Assembly: GCA_034430595.1 (NCBI GenBank)
Contig: DAOUEL010000058.1
Coordinates: 62,001 to 126,000, forward strand
DNA length: 64,000 nt
Source of the DNA: E44-bin32 sp034430595
GTDB lineage: Bacteria > Chloroflexota > Anaerolineae > Anaerolineales > E44-bin32
Direction of reading: 5' to 3'
Positions 9,357-18,375 of the stretch are shown here, piece by piece. Under the pieces are notes generated by a model. That model saw only the letters and a list, made by a program, of their open reading frames with translations, did no database searches and was not told where the DNA came from. How positions within the stretch are numbered: position 1 is the stretch's first letter; every line of letters begins with the position of its first letter. Both the position numbers and the translations under genes were made by a program.

Positions 9357-11665
9357 TGTTCACGGATCACGGCTGGCAGGAACCGGATATTATCCGGGTC
9401 CCGGAGGATTATCGCAGCCTGGTTGGCGGGCATCCACTGGTTGCGGAGACGTTATTCCGACGCGGAATTCACTCACCGCAGGCGGTACGGGCATTCCTCG
9501 ATCCAAATCTTTACCTTCCCAGCTCTCCCTTTGAATTGCAGGACCTTCGATCTGCCGTTGACCTTGTAGCAGAGGCAGTAAGCAAGGGAACAGCAATTTG
9601 TGTTTGGGGTGATTTCGACGTAGATGGTCAGAGTTCCACCACCCTTCTTGTCGAGGCGCTCCGTGGCCTTGGAGCCAATGTCCGATACTATATTCCAGAT
9701 CGTGAGGTGGAATCTCATGGTTTCCATCCGGCAAGCTTGCGGCTTCTCCTCGAACAAGGCATTGGCCTGGTGATAACCTGTGACACTGGCGTGACTGGCC
9801 AAGAAGCCGTCGATGTCGCTCGCGAGTTTGGTGCCCAGGTCATCATCACCGATCATCATGACCTGCCATCACAACTGCCCTCCGCTGATGCCGTGATCAA
9901 CCCAAAACGGCTTCCTCCCGAGCATCCCATGCGGGAGCTGCCAGGTGTTGGGGTAGCCTATGAACTTGCCAAGGGCACCTTTCTCAAGCTTGGCCTCGAA
10001 TTTCCAGAACCTGAGCTCCTCGAATTGACGGCACTTGGAATTGTGTCCGATCTGGCCGTCCAAACCGGTGATGTGCGGTACCTGCTCCAGCGCGGTCTGG
10101 CAGCGATGCGAATGACCTCCAGGCCTGCGTTGCTAAGCCTTTTCCAAATTGCGAAGCTCAATCCCGAGGAGGTTGATGAAGAGCAGATCACCTTTGGAAT
10201 TGCACCCAGGCTTAATTCGTTGGGCCGTCTGTCGGACGCTAACCAGGGGGTCGAATTTCTCAGCTCAAGGGATCGTTTAGAAACGGACGAGATGGCGGCC
10301 GGTCTGGATCAATTAAATACAAAACGCAAGCTGCTTACCGACCAGGTTTTCCAGGCCGCCGTCGACCGGCTCGAGAAGGATAAACGCAGCACGAGCCCAG
10401 TGCTGGTTGTAAGTGGGGTGGACTGGCCCAGAGGCGTTTTGGGTATAGTAGCCAGCCGGCTGGTCGAAACCTATGGAAAGCCTGCCATCGTCCTCTCGGA
10501 GGGCTCAGACGGAATGTTAGGGGGATCAGCTCGATCGGTACCCGCCGTGGATATCTCAGCGGCGATTTCTTCTACAGCAGATCTGGTCGAGCGGTATGGC
10601 GGTCATCCAATGGCGGCCGGCCTCCTACTCAAAGCAGACCAGTTGGTGGAATTTGACCAGCGCATACGAAATTTCGTTCTGCAGCATTATGGCCAGGTCG
10701 AACCACCTGCGCTTCAGCTCGATGGGTACCTCCCACTTTCTGATCTTGATCTGGGTATGATGCGCGATTTCGCCCGTCTTGCGCCATTCGGACCTGGTAA
10801 TCCAGGGCTTGTTTTTGCCAGCCGTGGGCATGAAATTGTCGAAAGCAGATTTTTTGGTACGGCGCAGGAACATCTCAAGATTATCGTGCGTGACGATGAT
10901 GGAGGGAGGTATGAGTTGATCCGATGGCGGGGCAAAGACTTGCGCCTCCCACGCGGCAGGGTCGATATTGCATACTCAACCCGGATTAACTCCTATCGTG
11001 GTGCCGATCGTTTGCAGCTGGAGTGGGTTGATACACGAGACAGTGAACCATTTGAGCTGGTTGTAACTGAACAGGTAGCGCAGATCAAGATCGCCGATTG
11101 GCGTTGGATTCTTCGGCCGGAAGAAGCCCTGGCAGAACTTGTAGAACCGCCGTCCATTCAGGTTTGGCGGGAGGGTATTTTGGATCGTACGATCGCCGGC
11201 TGCTCGAGAAGTACGCTTCAAGCTGCCGCGAGGCTCGTAATATGGACAGCTCCAGCAAATCGAGCGATCCTATTGGAAGCGATTGAGCGAGTGCAGCCGC
11301 AGGAGTTGATATTCGTCGGACGAGAGCCTGGAACAGGCCAATTTGAAATCTATGCCCGCCAGTTGGCTGGAATGGTGAAATATGCACTTCAAAATTTAAA
11401 CGGGAGATTTGACGTTAGATCAAGCGCAGAGCGGTTAGGCAGCTCGATTCAAACCGTCAGGTCGGGTGTGGATTACCTGACTGCCCGTGGAACGGTCAGA
11501 ATAAAGGAAGATTCAATCGAGAACCTTCAACTTGCAGCTGGGGCGGGGGAAGTCGGGCAGATTGAATCCAGTGCGCAGAGTTTACGCCAGAATTTGATGG
11601 AGGAATACGCGTTCAGAGCATATGTCAGGAAGTGCGATTTACAACTGCTTGTTCAAGAGGGATAA
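9356..11665 (+). CDS. recJ: Single-stranded-DNA-specific exonuclease RecJ
   Basis: The 769-residue protein degrades single-stranded DNA 5'-3' in recombination and mismatch repair. It carries the DHH-phosphoesterase motifs: DFDVDG (D86, D88, D90), D143 in CDTG, and DHH at residues 166-168. The DHHA1 domain has GGHPMAAG near residue 417, and an OB-like domain follows. After about residue 680 there is an extra winged-helix-like segment (FDVRSSAERLGSSIQTVRSG) that standard RecJ does not need. The ATG overlaps the nuclease stop codon (TGATG), indicating translational coupling. The gene ends 13 bases before a convergent histidine kinase gene. Confidence 0.95.
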   Translation: MFTDHGWQEPDIIRVPEDYRSLVGGHPLVAETLFRRGIHSPQAVRAFLDPNLYLPSSPFELQDLRSAVDLVAEAVSKGTAICVWGDFDVDGQSSTTLLVEALRGLGANVRYYIPDREVESHGFHPASLRLLLEQGIGLVITCDTGVTGQEAVDVAREFGAQVIITDHHDLPSQLPSADAVINPKRLPPEHPMRELPGVGVAYELAKGTFLKLGLEFPEPELLELTALGIVSDLAVQTGDVRYLLQRGLAAMRMTSRPALLSLFQIAKLNPEEVDEEQITFGIAPRLNSLGRLSDANQGVEFLSSRDRLETDEMAAGLDQLNTKRKLLTDQVFQAAVDRLEKDKRSTSPVLVVSGVDWPRGVLGIVASRLVETYGKPAIVLSEGSDGMLGGSARSVPAVDISAAISSTADLVERYGGHPMAAGLLLKADQLVEFDQRIRNFVLQHYGQVEPPALQLDGYLPLSDLDLGMMRDFARLAPFGPGNPGLVFASRGHEIVESRFFGTAQEHLKIIVRDDDGGRYELIRWRGKDLRLPRGRVDIAYSTRINSYRGADRLQLEWVDTRDSEPFELVVTEQVAQIKIADWRWILRPEEALAELVEPPSIQVWREGILDRTIAGCSRSTLQAAARLVIWTAPANRAILLEAIERVQPQELIFVGREPGTGQFEIYARQLAGMVKYALQNLNGRFDVRSSAERLGSSIQTVRSGVDYLTARGTVRIKEDSIENLQLAAGAGEVGQIESSAQSLRQNLMEEYAFRAYVRKCDLQLLVQEG

Positions 11666-11678
11666 CGGTGTTTGGAGG

Positions 11679-14522
11679 TTAATCTCCCTGCGCCTGGGCT
11701 GGACCGCTTAGGGAAAGCTGGATTCGAAAAATACTTCCTCCGGCGGGGTTGTCTTCTACCCAAATTCTGCCAGCATGAGCGTCAACTGCCAGTTTGCAAA
11801 ATGCCAGCCCAAGCCCAGTACCACGACGCCTACCGCTTATGCCAGGTATCTGGCCGTACCGATCGAAGATCCGTTCCCGGTATTCCATCGGAACTCCAGG
11901 TCCGGTGTCCGCTATTTGAATGTCAACCAGTTCACCTTCACCCTTCAGACTTAATTTTATTTGCCCTCCTGCGGGGGTGAATTTTAAGGCGTTGTCCACT
12001 AGGTTGGATAAGACACGGGCGATCTTTTCGCGATCTAGCCAAACCAGTACTGAAGGTTGAAGGTCTGTATCGATGATGATGCCGGATTTGTTCGCCTCGG
12101 GAAGGTATATCTCCGAGATCTCACGCATTATCGTCGTAAGATCGACACTCTCCAGGGTTAACTGTGCTTCCCCTGATTCAAGACTGCTGATAGTTAGAAG
12201 GGAGTTGACTAGGCCCAGCATTTGCTGGACGCTGCGTTCGGAGACCGCGATCGCTTGTTCCACAATCGGCGATTCAGATCCCTCGTCAATGTGCGTTTTA
12301 AGCAGAGTCAACCCGCTGAGGATTGCCGTCAAAGGGCCGCGTAAGTCGTGAACGATCATCTCAGTAAGTTGATTCCGTGATTCTTCGAGCTCGCGTTGTT
12401 GAGTGACATCACGAAGTACGATCAGCCACCCAATCAGGTCGCCATCCGAGTCAAAGACCGGCGATTCGCTGCGCTGCAGGAACTGTGATTTACCTTGTGC
12501 TGCCTGGAAAATGGTAGTGCCGGAATAGTACGTCGTGCCTCTGCCGAGCGCTTCAAGCAACCGGCCAATATCGCCCGCACGGTAGCCCAGGCGATCTTCG
12601 AGTCGGAATTCAGGGTCGGTGATTATTCGACTTTCCAATCCTCGGAGATCTAGGTTGATGAATTCCCCTGCCAGCTTGTTGACCAGCAGCATGCGGCCGG
12701 AGAGGTCGATCATGATGATTCCCTCCCGGGTTGAATTCATAATGGCCATCAGCCGATCATGACCTTCGATTGTTGATTGGAATAGGCCGGTATTTTCGAG
12801 CGCAATAGCAGCCTGGATCGCGATTGATTGCGCGATACGCTCTGATTCAGGCGAGAAACTGTCAGGCTGAAGCGAGGTTATCTCAAGCAAACCAAGTGTG
12901 CGCTGGCCAATTGCCAGCGGGACGATCATCAGGCCGGATGCTTTTCGTTCCAGTTCCAGGTAGTCTCTGTCGGCCTCGGTCGGTGCATTCGCCCGATCCC
13001 AGTGTTGAATTTTTCTCTCTCTGAGGCAAGTTCGGATGAAGGGCAGGTGCTGTGGGTCAAGCTCCAACCGCCCTGGGTCAGCAACCGGACGTCCATCGAC
13101 AACCGAAGCGATGCAGTGTAAGTGCTTTTTTTCCAGGTGCCATTGGTAAACCGAAACCTGATGGGCTTTCAGTGCGAAGCTCAGTCCGTCGGCGGTGGCA
13201 AGAGCAACGGCTTCGGTTTCCAACGTCTCGCCGATTTGCGTGCTAGCCTGATAAAGAAGTGACTGTTCTGTCAGGCGCTGGTCCAGCTCGTTATACAGGC
13301 GCGCGTTTCGGATCGCTCCAGCTGCCTGAGATGCGATTCGCACCAAGATTGCTTGATCGGTATCGGAGAATGGTTCACGTGTAAATCGCTCGACGATGAT
13401 CACGCCGAGATTGCCGGTTGGATCCAGGATAGGGACGCCAAGCAAAGCTTGAATTTCCGCATCCCCGACGCTTTTATATTGCAGGGAAGTGGCTGTTGTG
13501 GCAAACCGCTTTGGTTGACTTTCGGCTGCGATCTGTTTCGTTAGATCAGGCACCAAAATGTTGGCTGGAGAATGTTCGTCCCGGCTGTGTGGAGGTTCAA
13601 CCGCAACGATGACGAGCTTGTGTTCTGGTCCTGTAAACAGTGCTAAATGTCCTGACTGGGCTCCAGTTGCTCGCAGCGCTTGATCGAGAATAACCGCCTG
13701 CAGATCCTGAGAAGTCAGTGCGACCGCAAGCAATTCTGCGAATTGTTCAAGGCCTTCGAGTTCTTCCAACCTATTTCGAAGCGTTATATCCAGGCTGACA
13801 CTTCGTATGATCTGGCGGATAAGCGGTGCAGCAATCCCAATCAGCAGACAGAAGATGAGAAGCGCCGGAAGGCCAAGTACTGCATACGCGGAAGCGCCCA
13901 GCATTGCAACAGGGAGTGGAATCACGATCAGCAAGCTCAGTATCATGAACGACCGGCTGCTCAACCCCCTTAGCCCGAAAACCCTTCGTTCGAGCGAGAT
14001 CAAACCAATGCCAACTGCGCTGAATCCAACACATGCGGCGAGAAATGGAGCTGCATCTGCAACCGGATTCAGAATCGTCAGCCCTTCGCCGCCGGCCAGA
14101 TCATATATGGCAAAGCCAACTGCCAGTGCAAGGGCACTCCTGGTAGAGTGCCCTAAGATCGCAGGGGAGATCCCAACCCCTGCTTTCTTGCCCATCTTTT
14201 TGTGCAGCGTTTCGGTCTTTATTAATAACGAAGACGCCAGCAATCCCACGAAGATGACGATGATTGCCCAAAGGGGCTGCTCGACCAATCCGTAGGCCAG
14301 GCCGAGAACATGGGTGATGTCCGCTGCGGTTGAATTTACCTCGACGGAGAACCACCCGATCCATACGACCGTGACGAGAACAAGCAGGAACGGGAGAATG
14401 GGTGGGGGTCTGACGGCGCCAGGAATTAGCCAGATCCCAAGGAGCAATACCGTTACCAGTAGTTGGAGAACAGGCTGGAAAAATCGTTGAAAGGTCTTCA
14501 TTTGACCCGGCCGTTGAACCAT
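11679..14522 (-). CDS. Membrane sensor histidine kinase with GAF, GAF and PAS domains
   Basis: The 947-residue protein has several transmembrane helices in its first 240 residues, two GAF-like domains at roughly 265-415 and 430-575, a PAS-like domain at about 585-700, and a HisKA/HATPase module. The phospho-acceptor is H725 in HDLRGPLT. The N box (NLVDNALKF), DTGPG and GTGLGLAFCK are intact, so the kinase should be active. No response regulator is adjacent, so it is an orphan here. A methionine at 14501 is an alternative start. The signal sensed is unknown; the polytopic N-terminus plus tandem GAF domains suggest integration of membrane and cytoplasmic cues. Confidence 0.92.
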   Translation of the reverse strand: MVQRPGQMKTFQRFFQPVLQLLVTVLLLGIWLIPGAVRPPPILPFLLVLVTVVWIGWFSVEVNSTAADITHVLGLAYGLVEQPLWAIIVIFVGLLASSLLIKTETLHKKMGKKAGVGISPAILGHSTRSALALAVGFAIYDLAGGEGLTILNPVADAAPFLAACVGFSAVGIGLISLERRVFGLRGLSSRSFMILSLLIVIPLPVAMLGASAYAVLGLPALLIFCLLIGIAAPLIRQIIRSVSLDITLRNRLEELEGLEQFAELLAVALTSQDLQAVILDQALRATGAQSGHLALFTGPEHKLVIVAVEPPHSRDEHSPANILVPDLTKQIAAESQPKRFATTATSLQYKSVGDAEIQALLGVPILDPTGNLGVIIVERFTREPFSDTDQAILVRIASQAAGAIRNARLYNELDQRLTEQSLLYQASTQIGETLETEAVALATADGLSFALKAHQVSVYQWHLEKKHLHCIASVVDGRPVADPGRLELDPQHLPFIRTCLRERKIQHWDRANAPTEADRDYLELERKASGLMIVPLAIGQRTLGLLEITSLQPDSFSPESERIAQSIAIQAAIALENTGLFQSTIEGHDRLMAIMNSTREGIIMIDLSGRMLLVNKLAGEFINLDLRGLESRIITDPEFRLEDRLGYRAGDIGRLLEALGRGTTYYSGTTIFQAAQGKSQFLQRSESPVFDSDGDLIGWLIVLRDVTQQRELEESRNQLTEMIVHDLRGPLTAILSGLTLLKTHIDEGSESPIVEQAIAVSERSVQQMLGLVNSLLTISSLESGEAQLTLESVDLTTIMREISEIYLPEANKSGIIIDTDLQPSVLVWLDREKIARVLSNLVDNALKFTPAGGQIKLSLKGEGELVDIQIADTGPGVPMEYRERIFDRYGQIPGISGRRRGTGLGLAFCKLAVDAHAGRIWVEDNPAGGSIFRIQLSLSGPAQAQGD

Positions 14523-14571
14523 TGATCCGAGTAGTGCAGGAACTGGGCCAACGTCCTTCCTCGGATGAGGC

Positions 14572-16521
14572 TCAGGGCGTCGGGGTCACTGTTGTTGACC
14601 CGCTCGTTGCGCCTGGGGTGCTGGTCCGTGTTGGGCTTATTGTCGGGCTGGAGGTTGCCGTGCGCGTCGGGCCGATACCCGTTAGCTCATCATAATGCTG
14701 TTGTGCGAGCTCCTTGGTGGACGGAAGTGCATTTTCGAGGCTTAAGACATAGTTCCACATACGTATTGCATCACTCTTAACATCGGGGTTAGCCTCAAAA
14801 ATTAAGCCCTGCAAGGCATAAATTTCGCCCAGCTCACGTTCTTTGATGAAAGCGTTATTTAGCGAGTTCGCATAGGTAATCGCCGGTCCGGTGTAATCAC
14901 GCAGGGCAAGTTGTGGATCGCCAAGCGCGACCAGAATCCTGGCTGCATTGATGAACAGATCGAAGGATTCTGGACCGAATCGCCTGGCCGAGAGGATATC
15001 CTCGTACGCAATCTTGTACTCACCGCGTTGGGTATTGAGTATTGCCCGGGCCATATATGCCGGGGCGTAGCGGTCATTAATTTCGAGTGCAATGTCTAGC
15101 ATTTTTAAGGCCTGATCATATTGTCCGGTTCCGACCAGAGCGCGACCGAGGGCAGCCCATCCCCGCTCATCGCTGGGCGAATAAGCCGTGTAGGTTTGAA
15201 GGGGCCAGATCGCGGTCGAGAAGTAGCCTGGATCGAGCGTGTTGACCCCAAGGGCCACATACGATCGGCCCACTGCAAGGTAGCCCTCCAGCATGGCTGG
15301 ATCGTCGGCACTGCCCTCAAGAGCGTAGTTGAGTGCTGACTGGAACCGGGCCAGGTTCAGATAAGCCTCGCTCAAGTAAATCATCAAGCGCGGTGAGCTC
15401 GCACCAGCGGCCAAGGCTCCTTCAATAGTCGTAGATTGCTTCTGCCAGAGCTTATTGTCCGAGTAGTACTTTGCCAGCTCGAGTCGAGCCTCGATAAGAG
15501 CTGGATCTCGCTCAACCGCCCGTTCGAAATCACGCAAGGCTGCGTCCGTGTCACGCTCCAACAATGCCCGTCCACGGCCAAGGTACACGGCGGCATAATC
15601 TGGAGCTGCCTTGGCAACCTCATCGTAGGTCTTGATCGCGGCACCGATGGCGCCCTGCATGCGCTGGGCTTCGGCTTTGAAATAGAGTGCATCCGGCAGG
15701 TTGGGGGAGAGGGTCAAGACCTGATCGAAGAAGTCAATCGCCTGTTCATAATCTCCGCGCTGAAGGGCTTTGATCCCGGCATCGTAGGCTTCATAGCTGG
15801 GGTGGGGGGTGTAGCCAGCGATCGGAGTCGGCGTAGCTGTTGAGGCAATAAAGAGCGCGAGCGGTGTCTCGAAAAATTCGGTCGGAATTGGCGTTCGGAT
15901 GATGCGCGTGGCGGCAGGAATCGGGGTGGCTGTTGGTGTACCGGGTAGTGGTGTATCCGTTGCTGTTGGGCTCGGTGCAGGGAGTGTGGAGGCGAAACCC
16001 AGGTACCCGGTCTGGAAGCGTGGAACAACGAAGAAAATAACTGCAGCGATGATTGCCACTCCTGCCGCGCCGAATACCAGCATTCCGAAAACCCTGCCAG
16101 CCCCCGCTCCCCTTTTAGACTTGAATGTCGATGGGCTGGCTTTCGGAAGTCCGACCGTGGCGGCTGCTGGCGGAGCAGCCTCCGGTTCTTTCTCTGGCTC
16201 GGCTAATGGCCCAGGCAGATCGTATTTGCGCTTTGGAAGGCGGACAGGGGAGGGTATCTCTTTTTCGTCAGGCCGCCTGGCGCCCAGGATGGCTAATCCA
16301 CGCAGCGCGGCCCTGTTGGTAGGGTCGATTCGGAGTGCTGATTCAAGGCAGTAGATTCTCTCACGTGGAATATCAACGACCGAGCTCATCCAGATCCAAT
16401 ATTCAGCGTTCTGGGATTCTGCCCGCAGCAGGCGGGATAGCAGTTCGCGCGCGCGAGCACGGTCCCCTGTTCGCACTGCTGCAATCGCTTCGGTAAGTGT
16501 GCTGGTCGAGTCGCTGGCCAA
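14572..16521 (-). CDS. TPR-repeat membrane-anchored protein with Thr/Pro-rich linkers
   Basis: An N-terminal TPR-like segment (residues about 5-85) is followed by a basic linker, one transmembrane helix (MLVFGAAGVAIIAAVIFFVV), a Thr/Pro-rich stalk and then many TPR units over about 350 residues outside the membrane. The protein ends in another Ser/Thr/Pro-rich tail. The layout suggests a scaffold with TPRs on both sides of the membrane. The TTG at 16521 has AAGGA 7 bases upstream. An ATG at 16557 is a close alternative, and longer starts would run into the divergent LysM gene. No specific partner is identified. Confidence 0.8.
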   Translation of the reverse strand: MASDSTSTLTEAIAAVRTGDRARARELLSRLLRAESQNAEYWIWMSSVVDIPRERIYCLESALRIDPTNRAALRGLAILGARRPDEKEIPSPVRLPKRKYDLPGPLAEPEKEPEAAPPAAATVGLPKASPSTFKSKRGAGAGRVFGMLVFGAAGVAIIAAVIFFVVPRFQTGYLGFASTLPAPSPTATDTPLPGTPTATPIPAATRIIRTPIPTEFFETPLALFIASTATPTPIAGYTPHPSYEAYDAGIKALQRGDYEQAIDFFDQVLTLSPNLPDALYFKAEAQRMQGAIGAAIKTYDEVAKAAPDYAAVYLGRGRALLERDTDAALRDFERAVERDPALIEARLELAKYYSDNKLWQKQSTTIEGALAAGASSPRLMIYLSEAYLNLARFQSALNYALEGSADDPAMLEGYLAVGRSYVALGVNTLDPGYFSTAIWPLQTYTAYSPSDERGWAALGRALVGTGQYDQALKMLDIALEINDRYAPAYMARAILNTQRGEYKIAYEDILSARRFGPESFDLFINAARILVALGDPQLALRDYTGPAITYANSLNNAFIKERELGEIYALQGLIFEANPDVKSDAIRMWNYVLSLENALPSTKELAQQHYDELTGIGPTRTATSSPTISPTRTSTPGATSGSTTVTPTP

Positions 16522-16588
16522 ATTTCGTTCCTTATCAACCCATCGGGAGTCTAGCATATCGACCTGTGTGCTGCTAATCCCCCATTGG

Positions 16589-16594
16589 TATAAT
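16589..16594 (+). promoter_or_regulatory. -10 element giving a probable leaderless mRNA
   Basis: A perfect TATAAT is followed by CGGCGATC and then the ATG at 16603. With transcription starting 6-8 bases after the -10 element, the mRNA would begin at or very near the start codon. No Shine-Dalgarno sequence precedes this ATG. Confidence 0.6.
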
Positions 16595-16602
16595 CGGCGA
16601 TC

Positions 16603-17577
16603 ATGGTAACTCAAGCAAGATTTGTGCCTCACTGGATTGTCTTCCTACTTCTGGCTGGCTGCCAAAGCCAACCCGGTACTGCTGCCGTCGTATCTCCAAC
16701 TGCAACCCTGCTTCCCTTGACATCTTCAACCGCAACAAGGACTATGGCCCCGCCGCCCGATTCTGAAAATACAACACCAGTGCTGGGTCCGACGCCGACG
16801 CCTTTTGTCCATATTGTTCAGCAAGGTGAGACGCTGCTGGGAATTTCGTTTCGCTATGGAGTTGATCTGGATGCCCTGCTCCTGGTTAACCCAGGGGTTG
16901 ACCCCGGTTTCTTAACGATCGGACAGCAACTCCGCATTCCAGGCTCGGATGGAGAGCCGGTAGATTATCTTCTACCCACTCCAACTCCGGTGCCTCTTTC
17001 TCTTGGCCCTGTAAGTTGCTACGATTCCCCTTCTGGAAGAATGGTATGTTTGTTGAGCGTTGAAAATGGGACGGCATTTGACCTCGAAAGCGTGGCAGTG
17101 CTGATTTCTTTGTTTGATAGCAAAGGGAATTTGGTCCAGGCGAACATGGCCGATTCACCGCTGGAACTTCTTCCCGCCGGGGACAGCATGCCGGTCTCGG
17201 CCGCATTTTCTTCTCGGCCACAGAATTTTCAATATGTCTCTGCTGAAGTACGTTCGGCGATCGCAGTTCCAGTTGGACAAGTCGAGGTCATCGAAATGTC
17301 TCTGGAGGTGAATGTTCAGGTGCTTCAGCCGGAGATCGGTCTCGCACACCTTGAAGGTGAGGTTCTTTTTGCTGATGGAATTGACACCGAAGTCTCGCAG
17401 GTCCGCATCTTGGGCATTGTGCGGGATGCCCTCGGTCGATATATCGGATATAACCTATGGGACAGCCCAGTTCTGGAGGCCGGTGTAGAGCGGGTCCCCT
17501 TTTCCCTTGATGTCTACAGCCTGGGTCCAAGATTAGCAGGCGTCGAGCTTCATGCGCAGGGAAAATATGTTCGATAG
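16603..17577 (+). CDS. LysM-domain lipoprotein
   Basis: The 324-residue protein has a lipoprotein signal with the lipobox LAGC (Cys20), a Ser/Thr/Pro-rich spacer and one LysM domain at about residues 65-110 (VQQGETLLGISFRYGVDLD to GQQLRIPG), which binds peptidoglycan or related glycans. The C-terminal 180 residues look like a beta-sandwich domain (FxLxSVAVLISLFDSKGN) of the kind that mediates extracellular contacts. It is divergent from the TPR membrane protein and first of a plus-strand run. The start is supported by the -10 element 8 bases upstream rather than by a ribosome-binding site. Confidence 0.88.
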   Translation: MVTQARFVPHWIVFLLLAGCQSQPGTAAVVSPTATLLPLTSSTATRTMAPPPDSENTTPVLGPTPTPFVHIVQQGETLLGISFRYGVDLDALLLVNPGVDPGFLTIGQQLRIPGSDGEPVDYLLPTPTPVPLSLGPVSCYDSPSGRMVCLLSVENGTAFDLESVAVLISLFDSKGNLVQANMADSPLELLPAGDSMPVSAAFSSRPQNFQYVSAEVRSAIAVPVGQVEVIEMSLEVNVQVLQPEIGLAHLEGEVLFADGIDTEVSQVRILGIVRDALGRYIGYNLWDSPVLEAGVERVPFSLDVYSLGPRLAGVELHAQGKYVR

Positions 17578-17619
17578 CCTCGTCAATCAAGCCTGTGCTA
17601 CAGGCAGATAAGAACTCTG

Positions 17620-18375
17620 ATGGCGCATGTCGAACAAATCCCTTGCGAAAGCCGGGACAACCTGCGGATGCTGCTTGATGTTCGATCCGCAGCAGATGCC
17701 CTCGCAAGCTACTATGCCCTCTTTCACGATTGCAGTCGCGTGCAGTTGTATGGTTACTACCCGAATGCTGAAAACCTGAGTGGTTTCCTGACCATCGCCC
17801 AGACCGGGATAGATCTTTTCCGGCCGCTGGTTATCCCGTTCGCCGGGACACGCCAGGGTCTTCAGGAACTGGTCAAGGCTGCTGTTCTGCCAGGCCGACG
17901 CTACCTTGTTTATCTGCCTGTGGAACAGCAAGAGTATCTCATCGGAGTGGCCGACCTGAGCGGAATACAGGTCAGCAATTTACTGCGTCTCGACGCCCGA
18001 GGGTTCGAACCCGTCATAAACGTCCTCTTAGAACGCCGGCAATCTCCAGGTGGGAACCCGCGATTTGAGATTCGATCGAAGGATGGTTTTGCTGCGGCCG
18101 GGATAAATTGGCGGACTGAATTTGCGGCAGAAATTTATGCCGAGGGAGATGCGATCGGCTACCGTCGCGGATTCACGAAGTCGGTTCTTGGCGCCCTCAT
18201 TCACCAAATGCTGCAGGAAAAGCTCACGATTTTCCTGCGCGTCCCGGATGATGATTATCGGTCGTTCGAAGATGCGTTTGACCTGGGTTTCAAACCGACC
18301 GGAGTAAGGCAGGTATTCGCGGATTTACAGATCCATGCCGAAATCTCGCCTGACGTCAAGAGTGAGGACCTATGA
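17620..18375 (+). CDS. GNAT-like acetyltransferase superfamily protein
   Basis: The 251-residue cytoplasmic protein lacks a signal peptide. Its C-terminal half contains a run resembling the GNAT acetyl-CoA fold: a strand with AEGDAIGYRRGFTKSVLGALIHQML, then LTIFLRVPDDDYRSFEDAFDLGFKPTG, equivalent to motif A and the Y/N-x-LGF motif B. The canonical Q/RxxGxG/A loop is degenerate, so activity is uncertain and the assignment rests on overall pattern. The stop overlaps the ATG of the following GH1 gene by 4 bases, indicating coupling. Confidence 0.5.
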   Translation: MAHVEQIPCESRDNLRMLLDVRSAADALASYYALFHDCSRVQLYGYYPNAENLSGFLTIAQTGIDLFRPLVIPFAGTRQGLQELVKAAVLPGRRYLVYLPVEQQEYLIGVADLSGIQVSNLLRLDARGFEPVINVLLERRQSPGGNPRFEIRSKDGFAAAGINWRTEFAAEIYAEGDAIGYRRGFTKSVLGALIHQMLQEKLTIFLRVPDDDYRSFEDAFDLGFKPTGVRQVFADLQIHAEISPDVKSEDL

